Origin: Micromonospora costi
GTDB taxonomy: Bacteria > Actinomycetota > Actinomycetes > Mycobacteriales > Micromonosporaceae
Direction: 5' to 3'
Assembly (NCBI RefSeq): GCF_003626655.1
Contig: NZ_RBAN01000009.1
Span: 1 to 64,000 of the forward strand
Length of the DNA stretch: 64,000 nucleotides
Shown: piece after piece, positions 33,905 to 41,626 of the stretch
Position numbering within the stretch: the stretch's first letter is position 1
How the letters are laid out: the number at the start of each line of letters is the position of its first letter
Translations under genes and position numbers: made by a program
The notes under the pieces: model-generated
Told to the model about the DNA's origin: nothing
Seen by the model: only the letters and a program-made list of their open reading frames with translations
The model's database searches: none

Positions 33905-33976
33905 CAGGCCGTACGGGATTCGAACCCGTGACCTCCCGGGTGAGAACCGGGTGAGCTTCCGCTGCTCCAACGGCCC
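33905..33976 (-). tRNA. tRNA-Glu (anticodon CTC)
   Basis: The minus strand folds into a full cloverleaf. The acceptor stem is GGGCCGT with ACGGCCT (one G-T pair), the D stem is GAGC/GCTC, the anticodon stem CCCGG/CCGGG encloses TTCTCAC with anticodon CTC, the variable loop is AGGTC and the T arm is ACGGGTTCGAATCCCGT. The discriminator base is G and no CCA is encoded. It reads GAG codons, which dominate Glu usage in such high-GC genomes. Confidence 0.95.
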
Positions 33977-34026
33977 GAGCCCGGGCGGGCGACCCCCCGC
34001 CCCGCCCGGTGCCGGGGTCACGGACG

Positions 34027-34061
34027 AAAAAGCCGCCCGGACCCCGGCGGGGGTGGGCGGC
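34027..34061 (-). terminator. Rho-independent terminator after the small basic protein gene
   Basis: On the minus strand a GCCGCCC/GGGCGGC stem with an inner ACCCC/GGGGT extension is followed directly by TTTTT. It lies 21 nt after the stop of the 43-codon gene and before the tRNA. Confidence 0.8.
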
Positions 34062-34081
34062 TGCGCGTGCGCGCGGGCGCG

Positions 34082-34213
34082 TCAGTCGCGCCGCCTCCCC
34101 CGATGCCGGTCCCCCACGTACCGGCGCCGCCCCAGGGCTGGTTCGCCCGCGGGCACCCACGCGCCACGGCACGGCACGGGCCGCCCGGTGCGGGTCTCGG
34201 TGCGCTGCGACAC
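34082..34213 (-). CDS. Small Arg-rich protein (43 aa), family unknown
   Basis: I do not recognise the family. A GTG at 34213 is preceded by AGGGAG with 7 nt spacing and opens a 43-codon frame: VSQRTETRTGRPVPCRGAWV, then PAGEPALGRRRYVGDRHRGR and RRD. About a quarter of the residues are Arg, and the protein is strongly basic with one Cys. A promoter-like pair lies 40-70 nt upstream and a clear terminator 21 nt downstream, so the gene has a full set of expression signals. A nucleic-acid or ribosome-associated role is possible from the charge alone. The longer in-frame extension to 34285 would overlap the promoter and is not preferred. Confidence 0.6.
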   Translation of the reverse strand: MSQRTETRTGRPVPCRGAWVPAGEPALGRRRYVGDRHRGRRRD

Positions 34214-34256
34214 GGCGTACTCCCTGGGTCCTCGGTCTGTTGACCTCGCGACGAGA

Positions 34257-34285
34257 ACGGTATGCGGCCCGCCGAACGGCCGCAA
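34257..34285 (-). promoter_or_regulatory. Promoter of the small basic protein gene
   Basis: On the minus strand TTGCGG (34280-34285) and TACCGT (34257-34262) are separated by exactly 17 bp, a housekeeping-type promoter. Transcription would start near 34250, leaving a leader of about 37 nt with the ribosome-binding site. Confidence 0.6.
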
Positions 34286-34292
34286 TGGATAT

Positions 34293-34718
34293 TCATCCCC
34301 GCCGCATCGATTCCAGCATCTCCAGGTAGTGCGGATTGCGCATGACGCCGAGGATGTTGCCGAACGGGTCGACGACCGAGGCGGTCACGAAGTCCCCGGC
34401 GCCGCGTGGTGTGGGCGGCTGGTGCACGCGGGCGCCGGCCGCGAGCAGCGCCGCGTACGTGGCGTCGACGTCGTCCACGTGCCAGTACACGATCGCGCCT
34501 CCGGGGTCCGCCGGCGCTCCGGCCGGGGCGTACCGGCTGTCGATCAGGCCCAGCTCGTGCTGGTGGTCGCCGAGCCGGAACTCGCAGTACGCGGGCCGGC
34601 CCTCGGCGTCGCGTACCTCGTAGTAGGGCTCGGCGCCGAACAGGTCCGCGTACCAGGTCTTCGCGGCGGTCAGGTCGGCGGCCCAGAAACTCACGGTGGC
34701 CAGTCCTCGAAGCTGCAT
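34293..34718 (-). CDS. VOC-superfamily (glyoxalase/bleomycin-resistance-like) protein
   Basis: A 141-residue protein with two beta-alpha-beta-beta-beta modules: LRGLATVSFWAADLTAAKTW, YADLFGAEPYYEV, AYCEFRLGDHQHELGLID, then GAIVYWHVDDVDATYAALLA, AGARVHQPPTP, TASVVDPFGNILGVMRNP. Metal-ligand positions of glyoxalases are only partly filled (His in the HELG segment, none obvious at the second-module Glu), so the activity is open. It is divergent from the WYL regulator gene, and a 29-bp inverted repeat lies between them; the regulator probably controls this gene. A detoxification or ligand-sequestering role is the usual family guess. Confidence 0.85.
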   Translation of the reverse strand: MQLRGLATVSFWAADLTAAKTWYADLFGAEPYYEVRDAEGRPAYCEFRLGDHQHELGLIDSRYAPAGAPADPGGAIVYWHVDDVDATYAALLAAGARVHQPPTPRGAGDFVTASVVDPFGNILGVMRNPHYLEMLESMRRG

Positions 34719-34761
34719 CGGTCTCTCCCCTCGTCGGTACCACTGCCCCCGACGCTACGGA

Positions 34762-34790
34762 CCATTGCGGAACATCAGCTTCCGCAATGG
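34762..34790. promoter_or_regulatory. Operator: long inverted repeat between VOC and WYL-regulator genes
   Basis: CCATTGCGGAA and TTCCGCAATGG are perfect 11-bp arms around a 7-nt centre. The site lies 18 nt before the regulator ATG and 43 nt before the VOC ATG, where one bound dimer could control both. Confidence 0.8.
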
Positions 34791-34807
34791 CTGGCAGACT
34801 TGTCGGC

Positions 34808-35779
34808 ATGTTGGAGACGTCCGTCCGGCTGCTGAAACTGCTGGCCCTCCTGCAGGACGGGCGGGACCGGGCCGGAGCGGATCTCGCCGACCGGCTCGGG
34901 GTCACCACCCGCACCGTCCGCAACGACGTCGAGCGGTTACGCGTCCTCGGCTACCGGGTCGACTCCCGGCCGGGCGCCGGCGGCGGCTACCGCCTCGGTG
35001 CCGGCTCCGCGCTGCCACCGCTGCTGCTCGACGACGACGAGGCGGTCGCCGTCGCGGTCGGCCTGCGCGCGGCCGCGGCCGGCTCGGTGGCGGGCATCGA
35101 GGAGACGTCCCTGCGCGCGCTGGCGAAACTGGAGCGCTCGCTGCCGTCCCGGCTACGGCACCGGGTCGACACGCTGCGGGCGGCCACGGTCTCCGCCGCC
35201 GCCGGCGGCCCCACCGTGGACGTCGCCACGCTGACCGCCGTCGCGGCGGCCATCCAGCGTCACGAGCGGCTGCGTTTCGACTACGTGGGGCACGACGGCG
35301 CCGGCAGCGTACGCAGCGTCGAGCCGCACCGGCTGGTGTACACCGGCCGGCGCTGGTACCTGCTCGGCTGGGACCCGGAACGCGCCGACTGGCGCACGTT
35401 CCGCGCCGACCGGATGACGCCGCGCGTGCCGACCGGCCCGCGCTTCACGCCCCGGGAGCCGCCCGGCGGCGACGCCGTCGCCCACGTGCTGCGCGGCGTC
35501 GGCTCCACGGCATGGCCGCACCCCGCGACGGTACGCCTGCACCTCCCGGCGACCGCCATGGCGCAGCGGATGCCGTCCACCGCCGGGCTGCTGGAGGCGG
35601 TCGACGAGCGGTCCTGCCTGCTGCACACCGGCGGCGAGTCGCTGGCCAACCTCGCCGCGTTCCTGGGCACCCTCGACGTGCCGTTCGAGGTGCTCGACCC
35701 GCCCGAGCTGCGCGACCTGCTGCGCCGGCTCGCCGCCCGGTACGCCGCCGCGGTCGGCGGCGTACCGCCGGCTCGCTGA
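34808..35779 (+). CDS. YafY-family HTH-WYL transcriptional regulator
   Basis: A 323-residue regulator. The N-terminal winged HTH reads LETSVRLLKLLALLQDGRDR, AGADLADRLGVTTRTVRNDV and ERLRVLGYRVDSRPGAGGGY. The WYL domain (about residues 140-235) contains RLRFDYVGHDG and PHRLVYTGRRWYLLGWDPER, where YLL replaces the canonical WYL, and DWRTFRADRM. A C-terminal WCX-like extension follows. WYL domains bind small ligands or nucleic acid. The ATG at 34808 follows the inverted repeat closely. It most likely represses the divergent VOC gene and itself until a ligand is sensed. Confidence 0.9.
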   Translation: MLETSVRLLKLLALLQDGRDRAGADLADRLGVTTRTVRNDVERLRVLGYRVDSRPGAGGGYRLGAGSALPPLLLDDDEAVAVAVGLRAAAAGSVAGIEETSLRALAKLERSLPSRLRHRVDTLRAATVSAAAGGPTVDVATLTAVAAAIQRHERLRFDYVGHDGAGSVRSVEPHRLVYTGRRWYLLGWDPERADWRTFRADRMTPRVPTGPRFTPREPPGGDAVAHVLRGVGSTAWPHPATVRLHLPATAMAQRMPSTAGLLEAVDERSCLLHTGGESLANLAAFLGTLDVPFEVLDPPELRDLLRRLAARYAAAVGGVPPAR

Positions 35780-35859
35780 GCCCCGGCCCGTCGGCCGCAT
35801 CGGGCACGACGACCGCCCGCCCGGGCCGGCGCCCGACGCGGGGGCTACCGTCGACGACC

Positions 35860-36678
35860 GTGGCCCTGATGCGCGTGGACTTCTACTCGGAGGCGCTCAC
35901 CCTCAGCACCTCGATGACGGTGATCCTGCCGCAGCGGACGTCGTCACAGATCGGGATGGCCGGCGGCGCGACCGCCGGCGACCCGCCGGTGCTCTACCTG
36001 CTGCACGGCCTCACCGACGACGACACGATCTGGCTGCGCCGCACGGCCATCGAACGGTACGTGGCGCCGCTCGGGCTCGCCGTCGTGATGCCCCAGGTCG
36101 GCCGCAGCTTCTACACCGACGAGACGCACGGCAACCGGTACTGGACGTTCCTCAGCGCCGAGCTGCCCGAGCTGTGCCGGTCGTTCTTCCGGCTGTCGGA
36201 CCGCCGGGAGGACACCTTCGTGGCCGGCCTGTCGATGGGCGGCTACGGCGCCGTGAAGTGGGCGCTGCGCGAACCCGAACGGTTCGCCGCGGCGGCCAGC
36301 CTCTCCGGCGCGCTGGACCTCGCGCACCGGGCGCAGCACCGCGACCACCCGGTCGACCCCGCGGTCTGGCACACCGTCTTCGGCGACCGCGCGGTCGCAG
36401 GCACGGACGACGACACCGTGGCGCTGCTGGACCGGGCGTCCGGCGAAAACCGTCCCGCGCTCTACGTGGCCTGTGGCACCGAGGACTTCCTGTACGAGGA
36501 CAACCTGCGCTTCGTGGCCGCCGCCCGCGAGCGGGGTGTGCCGCTCACCGTGGACTTCTCCCCCGGCGCCCACGACTGGGCGTACTGGGACGCGAAGATC
36601 CGGGACGTGCTCGCCTGGCTGCCGCTCCCAGCCGCGACGGCCGTCGCCGCCGATCCGGGAGCCGACGCCACCGGCTGA
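35860..36678 (+). CDS. Esterase of the EstA/S-formylglutathione hydrolase-like family
   Basis: A 272-residue alpha/beta hydrolase starting VALMRVDFYSEALTLSTSMT; an ATG three codons later is also possible. VLYLLHGLTDDDTIWLRRTA holds the oxyanion loop, GLSMGGYGAVKWAL the nucleophile Ser, the acid is probably in CGTEDFLYEDN and the His in PGAHDWAYWD. The length and motifs fit bacterial tributyrin-type esterases active on short acyl esters in the cytosol. No signal peptide is present. It follows the WYL-regulator gene by 80 nt on the same strand and converges with DinB (5 nt between stops). Substrate unknown. Confidence 0.85.
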   Translation: MALMRVDFYSEALTLSTSMTVILPQRTSSQIGMAGGATAGDPPVLYLLHGLTDDDTIWLRRTAIERYVAPLGLAVVMPQVGRSFYTDETHGNRYWTFLSAELPELCRSFFRLSDRREDTFVAGLSMGGYGAVKWALREPERFAAAASLSGALDLAHRAQHRDHPVDPAVWHTVFGDRAVAGTDDDTVALLDRASGENRPALYVACGTEDFLYEDNLRFVAAARERGVPLTVDFSPGAHDWAYWDAKIRDVLAWLPLPAATAVAADPGADATG

Positions 36679-36683
36679 CGCGC

Positions 36684-37190
36684 TCAGGCGCCGACGGTGC
36701 CGTCGATCGCCTCGCGGAGGAAGTCGGCGTGCCCGTTGTGCCGGGCGTACTCGTGGATCAGGTGCAGCATCACCAGCCGCAACGACACATCCTCGCCCCA
36801 GCGCGCGTTGTGGCCCGTGACGTCGAGCGACTCCGCCTCCCGCTCGATCCGCCGGGAGTGCTCCACCTCCCGCCGCCACGCCGCGAACGCCTCCGTCCGG
36901 GTCGCGGAGCGGGCGTCGTACGCCTCCTGGAAGTCGCCGGTGGACGACCACACGAGCGGCACGTCCTCTCCGCCGATGACCCGCCGGAACCAGGTGCGCT
37001 CCACCTCGGCCATGTGCCGGACCAGCCCCAGCAGGGACAGCGTCGACGGCGGCGACGACTGCTCGCGCAGTTGCTCGTCGGAGAGCCCGTCGCACTTCAG
37101 GGCGAGCGTCGCCCGGTGGTAGTCGAGGAAAGCCCGGAGCATCTCCCGCTCCCCGCCGGTCAGCGGTGGGCTGATCCGCTCCGTCGTCAC
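36684..37190 (-). CDS. DinB/DUF664-family protein
   Basis: A 168-residue four-helix-bundle protein of the DinB superfamily. Helix 1 includes GEREMLRAFLDYHRATLALK, then LLGLVRHMAEVERTWFRRVI with the first His ligand, and MLHLIHEYARHNGHADFLRE with the further His ligands; IDGTVGA ends it in the standard way. The His triad would bind a divalent metal. Members such as mycothiol- or bacillithiol-dependent transferases use this fold, so a thiol S-transferase activity in the mycothiol system is possible but not shown. It lies downstream of the VanX-like gene on the same strand with an 84-nt gap. Confidence 0.87.
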   Translation of the reverse strand: MTTERISPPLTGGEREMLRAFLDYHRATLALKCDGLSDEQLREQSSPPSTLSLLGLVRHMAEVERTWFRRVIGGEDVPLVWSSTGDFQEAYDARSATRTEAFAAWRREVEHSRRIEREAESLDVTGHNARWGEDVSLRLVMLHLIHEYARHNGHADFLREAIDGTVGA

Positions 37191-37274
37191 TGTCGTCTCC
37201 CCTGCCGTGATGTCCGCCGCGCCACGTCACGCCGACGGTACGGCTGATCATGCCGTACGCGCGCGGCGCCCCGC

Positions 37275-38207
37275 TCACCCCACCGACGACCGGGCCACCG
37301 GCGCCTCGAAGTAGCGGTCCGGGTAGGGCTCCTTCGCGTAGCGGTAGTGCCACCACTCCCGGTCGTAGTTGACGAACCCGCCCTCGGTCATGAGCCGCCT
37401 GAGCAGCATCCGGTTGTCGCGCGCCGCGCCCGTGACGCGGGAGTCGGCGGTGTGCGCCAGGGTGTCGAAGCAGTCGAAGCCGGTGCCCATGTCGACGCTG
37501 TTGTCCGGGAAGCGTTGAGCGCGCGGCGCGGTGCACGACTGGAGCGGTTGCCCTGGCGCGTACGGGGGCTGGGTGGGGGCGGGCACGTCGACGAGGGTGA
37601 GGTCCAGGGTGCTGCCGCGGCTGTGCGCGGAGGGCACCCCGATGTACCCGTCGTCGAAGAGTCGCGACTTGGCCACCCGCGGATAGAACTCGGCCTTCAT
37701 CTGCTGCTCGCCCGAACGCCGGGCCCAGGCGACGAAGTCGTTCACGGCCGGCACCGGGCGGTAGCAGTCGTACACCTTGAGGCTGTGTCCGCCGGCGAGC
37801 GCGGCGTCCTGCACGCGGCGCAGCGCCGCCGCCGCCTGCCGGGTGAGCAGGCAGAGCGGTTCCCGGTAACCGGCGATCGGACGGCCCACGAAGTTGTGGG
37901 GCGTGGCGTACCGGATGTCCTGGAGGATGCGCGGATCCGCGTCGGTGAGCACCACGAAGCCGGGCAGCCGCGCCGCCGGGCGGCTGCCCGACGGCGCGGC
38001 CGAGGCGGACGGCGTGGGTGAGGCGGACGGCGTGGGGCCGGCCGACGTCGGCGGGGGCGGCGTCGGCGCCGGCCGGGGCTCCGGCCGCGAACAGCCCGAG
38101 AACACCACGACGGCGGCCAGCAGGGCCGCGACGGCCCGTGCCGGGCCCGGGCCGCCGGGCGGCGCGCCGGACCTCACCGGAGCGCCCACCCGGCCTGAGC
38201 TACGCAC
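37275..38207 (-). CDS. VanX-like D-alanyl-D-alanine dipeptidase lipoprotein
   Basis: A 310-residue lipoprotein with lipobox VFSGC (Cys39), a Pro/Ser/Thr spacer to about residue 78, and an M15D peptidase domain. Zinc and catalytic motifs are SAHSRGSTLDLTL (His and Asp ligands) and REWWHYRY (catalytic Glu and third His). Other family segments are DIRYATPHNFVGRPIAGY and LKVYDCYRPVPAVNDFVAWA. It would hydrolyse D-Ala-D-Ala outside the membrane, giving D-Ala for recycling or altering wall precursors. No vanH or vanA ligase gene adjoins, so a glycopeptide-resistance cassette is not indicated. It lies 54 nt downstream of the GH3 gene on the same strand, perhaps by read-through. Confidence 0.88.
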   Translation of the reverse strand: MRSSGRVGAPVRSGAPPGGPGPARAVAALLAAVVVFSGCSRPEPRPAPTPPPPTSAGPTPSASPTPSASAAPSGSRPAARLPGFVVLTDADPRILQDIRYATPHNFVGRPIAGYREPLCLLTRQAAAALRRVQDAALAGGHSLKVYDCYRPVPAVNDFVAWARRSGEQQMKAEFYPRVAKSRLFDDGYIGVPSAHSRGSTLDLTLVDVPAPTQPPYAPGQPLQSCTAPRAQRFPDNSVDMGTGFDCFDTLAHTADSRVTGAARDNRMLLRRLMTEGGFVNYDREWWHYRYAKEPYPDRYFEAPVARSSVG

Positions 38208-38261
38208 CCGTCCTGTCTACCAGGCGCCGCCCTGCGACGACGCGATGCCCTCCGGTGCCGG

Positions 38262-40670
38262 TCAGGCCACGCGGCCGCTCGGCGCCCCCGGCTCGCCGGC
38301 ACCCAGCGTGACGGTGAACTCGGGGTGCATCCGCCGGGTGTGGTCGACGTGCCGCGCCGGGCCGCGCAGCTCGACGGTGGCCACCAGGCGGGGATCGGTG
38401 CTGGACGCGGCGAGCCGCAGCTCCACCGCGCCGGGTTCGACCACGCGCCGCCCGTCCCGCCCGGTGAACGAGAAGAGGTCGGCCGGCGCGGTCACCTCGA
38501 CCCGGCAGGAGGCGCCGGGGTCCAGCGGCACCCGTCGGTAGCCGACGAGCCGCTGCACCGGTTGCACCACCGAGGCCACCGGGTCGTGCGCGTAGAGCTG
38601 CACCACCTCGCTGCCCCACCGCTCGCCGGTGTTGCGCAGCGTGAAGGCCAGCCGCACCTCGCCGTCGGTCTGCGCCTCCGGCCGGTCGACGGTCAGTTCC
38701 GACCAGTCGAAACGGGTGTACGTGAGCCCGTGCCCGAACCCGTACGCCGGGGTGGGGTCGAGGTTCGAGACGTCGGTGGCCTGCCCGAGCCGGGCCGTGA
38801 GGTACGTGCCGGGTTGCCCGCCCGGCCGGCGGGGCACACTGACCGGCAGGCGTCCCTGCGGCTCGACCCGGCCGCTGAGCACACCGGCGATGGCCGGCGA
38901 TCCCTCCTGGCCCGGGAAGAACGACTGGACGACGGCGGCCGCCTCGTCGACGGCCCGGCCCAGCGCGTACGGCCGGCCGGCGACCAGCGTCACCACCACC
39001 GGCGTGCCGGTGTCGAGCAACGCGTCGAGCAGGTGCTGCTGCACCCCGGGCAGCGCCAGCGACTCGACGTCACAGCCCTCCCCGCTGGTGCCGCGGCCGA
39101 ACAGGCCGGCCCGGTCGCCGAGGGCGGCGATCACCACGTCCGCGTCGCGGGCCGCCTCGACCGCCGCCGCGAAACCGCCGGTGTCGGGCCCGTCCACGCT
39201 CGCGCCGGCCACGACCCGCACCTCGCTGCCGGGGAACTCGGCACGCAGCGCCTCGGCGAGGGTGGGCAGCCCGATCCCGACCGGCAACTCGGGGTGCCGG
39301 GACCCGACGTGCACGGGGAACGAGTAGCAGCCGAGGCCCGCGGTCGCGCTCTCGGCCTGCGGCCCGACCACCGCGATCCGCGGCGGGGCGGCCAGCGGCA
39401 GGGTGCCGTCGTTGCGCAGCAGGACGACGGCCTCCTCGGCCACCTGCCGGGCCAGGGCACGGTTCGCCGGCGCGTCGAGGTCGACGGAACCGCGCACCGC
39501 CTCCGGGTCGTCGAGGTCGACACCGCGCAGCGCCGGGGGCACCGGGTCCCATCCGGCGTCGAGCAGCCCGAGCTGGGCCTTCTGCAGCAGGACCCGGCGC
39601 ACCGCCCGGTCGACCAGCGCCTCGGGCACCTCACCGGCGGCGAGCGCCGCCCGCAGCGGGGCGCCGAACGTCTTCACGGTGGGCAGTTCGACGTCGACGC
39701 CGGCCGCGAGGGCCGTGCCGGCGGCCTCGGCCCAGCTGCCGGCCACCCCGTGCAGGGCGTGCAGGAAGGCGATGGCGAAGTAGTCGGCCACCAGCGTGCC
39801 GGTGAACCCCCAGGTGTCGCGGAGCAACCCGGTGAGCAGCTCCTCGTCGGCCGCCGACGGCATCCCGTCGGTGTCGGTGTAGGCGTGCATGACCGACCGG
39901 GCGCCACCCTCGCGTACCGCCATCTCGAACGGCGGCAGGATCACGTCGGCCCGCTCGCGGGGGCCCATGCTGACCGGGGCGTGGTTGCGGCCGGCCCGGG
40001 AGGCGGAGTACCCGGCGAAGTGCTTGAGCGTGGCCACCACCCCCTCGGACTCCAGCCCCTGGACGTACGCGGTGGCGATCGTGCCGACCAGGTACGGGTC
40101 CTCCCCGACGGTCTCCTCGACCCGGCCCCAGCGGGCGTCGCGGACCACGTCGAGCACCGGCGCGAGCCCCTGGTGCACGCCGAGCCGGCGCATGTCGGCG
40201 CCGATGGCGGCGGCCATCCGCCGGACCAGCGGCGGGTCGAATGTCGCCCCCCAGGACAGCGGCACCGGGTACGCGGTGGCGCCCCACGTGGCGAAGCCGG
40301 CCAGGCACTCCTCGTGGGCCACCGCGGGAATGCCGAACCGGTTCGCGGCCACGATGCGCTGCTGGGTACGCAGCAGCGAGAGCGCGCCGAGCGCCGGGTC
40401 CACGGGCGCGGTGCCGAACGGCCGGGTCAGCTGGCCGAGGCCGGTCTCCAGGAGGGACTCCAGATCGACCGGCTCCTCCATCTCGTGCTGGTACGGCGCG
40501 ACCTCGCCGCCGTCGGCGGAGGCGCCGACCCAGACGCCGTAGAGCTGGGCGACCTTCTCGGCCGGGGTCATCGCGGCGATCAGCGCGTCGACGCGCGTGT
40601 CGAGGTCGTACGAGGGGTCGTTCCAGATGGCGGTGGTCGAATCGATGTCCACGGTCACGTTGTCGGTCAC
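38262..40670 (-). CDS. Glycoside hydrolase family 3 beta-glucosidase
   Basis: An 802-residue cytosolic GH3 enzyme. The N-terminal barrel includes MTPAEKVAQLYG, RFGIPAVAHEECLAGFATWG, FAGYSASRAGRNHAPVSMGP and the nucleophile Asp296 in GTLVADYFAI. The second alpha/beta domain begins near residue 400 with EEAVVLLRNDGTLPL and includes RAGLFGRGTSGEGCDVESL. A fibronectin III-like domain (RLAFTLRNTGERWGSEVVQL) closes the protein. It would release glucose or xylose units from imported beta-glycosides. The GTG start is preceded by GGAGGA and overlaps the stop of a 19-codon leader ORF. It is the last gene of the LacI-controlled ABC unit. Confidence 0.93.
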   Translation of the reverse strand: MTDNVTVDIDSTTAIWNDPSYDLDTRVDALIAAMTPAEKVAQLYGVWVGASADGGEVAPYQHEMEEPVDLESLLETGLGQLTRPFGTAPVDPALGALSLLRTQQRIVAANRFGIPAVAHEECLAGFATWGATAYPVPLSWGATFDPPLVRRMAAAIGADMRRLGVHQGLAPVLDVVRDARWGRVEETVGEDPYLVGTIATAYVQGLESEGVVATLKHFAGYSASRAGRNHAPVSMGPRERADVILPPFEMAVREGGARSVMHAYTDTDGMPSAADEELLTGLLRDTWGFTGTLVADYFAIAFLHALHGVAGSWAEAAGTALAAGVDVELPTVKTFGAPLRAALAAGEVPEALVDRAVRRVLLQKAQLGLLDAGWDPVPPALRGVDLDDPEAVRGSVDLDAPANRALARQVAEEAVVLLRNDGTLPLAAPPRIAVVGPQAESATAGLGCYSFPVHVGSRHPELPVGIGLPTLAEALRAEFPGSEVRVVAGASVDGPDTGGFAAAVEAARDADVVIAALGDRAGLFGRGTSGEGCDVESLALPGVQQHLLDALLDTGTPVVVTLVAGRPYALGRAVDEAAAVVQSFFPGQEGSPAIAGVLSGRVEPQGRLPVSVPRRPGGQPGTYLTARLGQATDVSNLDPTPAYGFGHGLTYTRFDWSELTVDRPEAQTDGEVRLAFTLRNTGERWGSEVVQLYAHDPVASVVQPVQRLVGYRRVPLDPGASCRVEVTAPADLFSFTGRDGRRVVEPGAVELRLAASSTDPRLVATVELRGPARHVDHTRRMHPEFTVTLGAGEPGAPSGRVA

Positions 40671-40726
40671 TTTCCTCCGACGCCCATCGGCCCCAGGGCC
40701 CGTCGGGCGAACAGGTAGACGGTCAT
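40667..40726 (-). CDS. 19-codon leader ORF overlapping the GH3 start
   Basis: An ATG at 40726 with GGGGAGG 6 nt upstream opens a 19-codon frame, MTVYLFARRALGPMGVGGK. Its TGA overlaps the GTG of the GH3 gene (GTGA). It fills most of the gap between the permease stop and the enzyme gene. The overlap and strong ribosome-binding site suggest translational coupling or a small membrane-active peptide; no family is recognised. It could also be chance. Confidence 0.45.
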   Translation of the reverse strand: MTVYLFARRALGPMGVGGK

Positions 40727-40763
40727 GCTGTGCCTCCCCTTCTCCGGCTCGTACCGGTGCCGC

Positions 40764-41624
40764 TCAGCCCTTCACCGCGCCCTGCAGTCCGCCGACGATC
40801 TGCTTCTCCGCCAGGGTGAAGAAGAGGAGGGCCGGCAGCATCGCCAGCGACGTGAAGGCGAGGATCCCGGCGGTGTCGGAGGTGTACTGGCTGGAGAAGT
40901 TCTGGACACCCAGCGGCAAGGTGTGCAGGTCCACGTCACCGAGGACGAGCAGTGGCAGGAGGAACGCGTTCCAGCTCGCCACGAACGCGAGGACCCCGAC
41001 GGTGACGAGCGCGGGCCGCGACAGCGGCAGCATGATGCGCCAGAGGAACCCCAGCCGGCCGGCGCCGTCGATCGCCGCGGCGTCCTCCAGCTCGCGAGGG
41101 ACGGCGGACAGGAAGGGCCGCAGGATCACGATCGTGAGCGGCAGCTGAAAGGCGACCTGCGGGAGGATCACCGCGTAGTAGGAGTTGATCAGGCTGAGGT
41201 CGCGCAGCATCAGGTAGAGCGGCAGGATCGCCGCACCGGCCGGAAAGAGCAGGCCGAGGGTGAAGAAGGTGTAGAGCGCCTCCCGCCCGCGGAAGGTGTA
41301 CCGGGCGAGCACGAACGCCGCGCAGACGCCGAGCACCACGACGCCGGCCGTGGTACCGAGGGCGATCACCGCGCTGTTGAACGCCTGCCGCCAGAAGTCG
41401 CTCTGCGTCAGCACCCGCTGGTAGTTGTCCCACACCCACGGGTCAGGCAGGCCGGCCGGGTCCGCGATGATCTGGGGGGTGGTGCGGAAGCCGCCGACGA
41501 TCACGTAGACCACCGGAACGATCGACACGGCCGCCACCGCGAGCGCCAGCGCGTACGTGAACGGTGTGCCCCAGGCGATCGGGCGGCGCGCGGAGGACGG
41601 GGACGGAACGGCGTTGGTGGCCAC
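40764..41624 (-). CDS. Sugar ABC transporter permease, MalG-like (beta-glucoside operon)
   Basis: A 286-residue permease beginning at a GTG 2 nt after the partner stop; GGAAGGA lies upstream. The first helix is YALALAVAAVSIVPVVYVIV, and there are six segments in total. The cytoplasmic EAA loop reads LEDAAAIDGAGRLGFLWRIM, and the end KQIVGGLQGAVKG is typical of MalG-type subunits. It pairs with the MalF-like subunit and receives ligand from the binding lipoprotein. No ATPase gene is present here, so a shared ATPase such as MsiK, encoded elsewhere, is expected. Neighbouring GH3 suggests cellobiose or another beta-glucoside as substrate. Confidence 0.92.
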   Translation of the reverse strand: MATNAVPSPSSARRPIAWGTPFTYALALAVAAVSIVPVVYVIVGGFRTTPQIIADPAGLPDPWVWDNYQRVLTQSDFWRQAFNSAVIALGTTAGVVVLGVCAAFVLARYTFRGREALYTFFTLGLLFPAGAAILPLYLMLRDLSLINSYYAVILPQVAFQLPLTIVILRPFLSAVPRELEDAAAIDGAGRLGFLWRIMLPLSRPALVTVGVLAFVASWNAFLLPLLVLGDVDLHTLPLGVQNFSSQYTSDTAGILAFTSLAMLPALLFFTLAEKQIVGGLQGAVKG

Positions 41625-41626
41625 GG

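Noticed and set aside
33905..34300. A tRNA-linked integration site (attB) with an integrated element
   Set aside because: No integrase gene and no duplicate of the tRNA 3' end are visible in the window.
37275..38207. A vancomycin-resistance operon
   Set aside because: VanX-like protein stands without VanH, VanA or VanRS; it is a lipoprotein, unlike cytosolic VanX.
38325..40718. A 797-codon plus-strand open frame over the GH3 gene
   Set aside because: The minus-strand frame has all GH3 motifs; the plus-strand product is His/Arg/Gly-rich low-complexity sequence.
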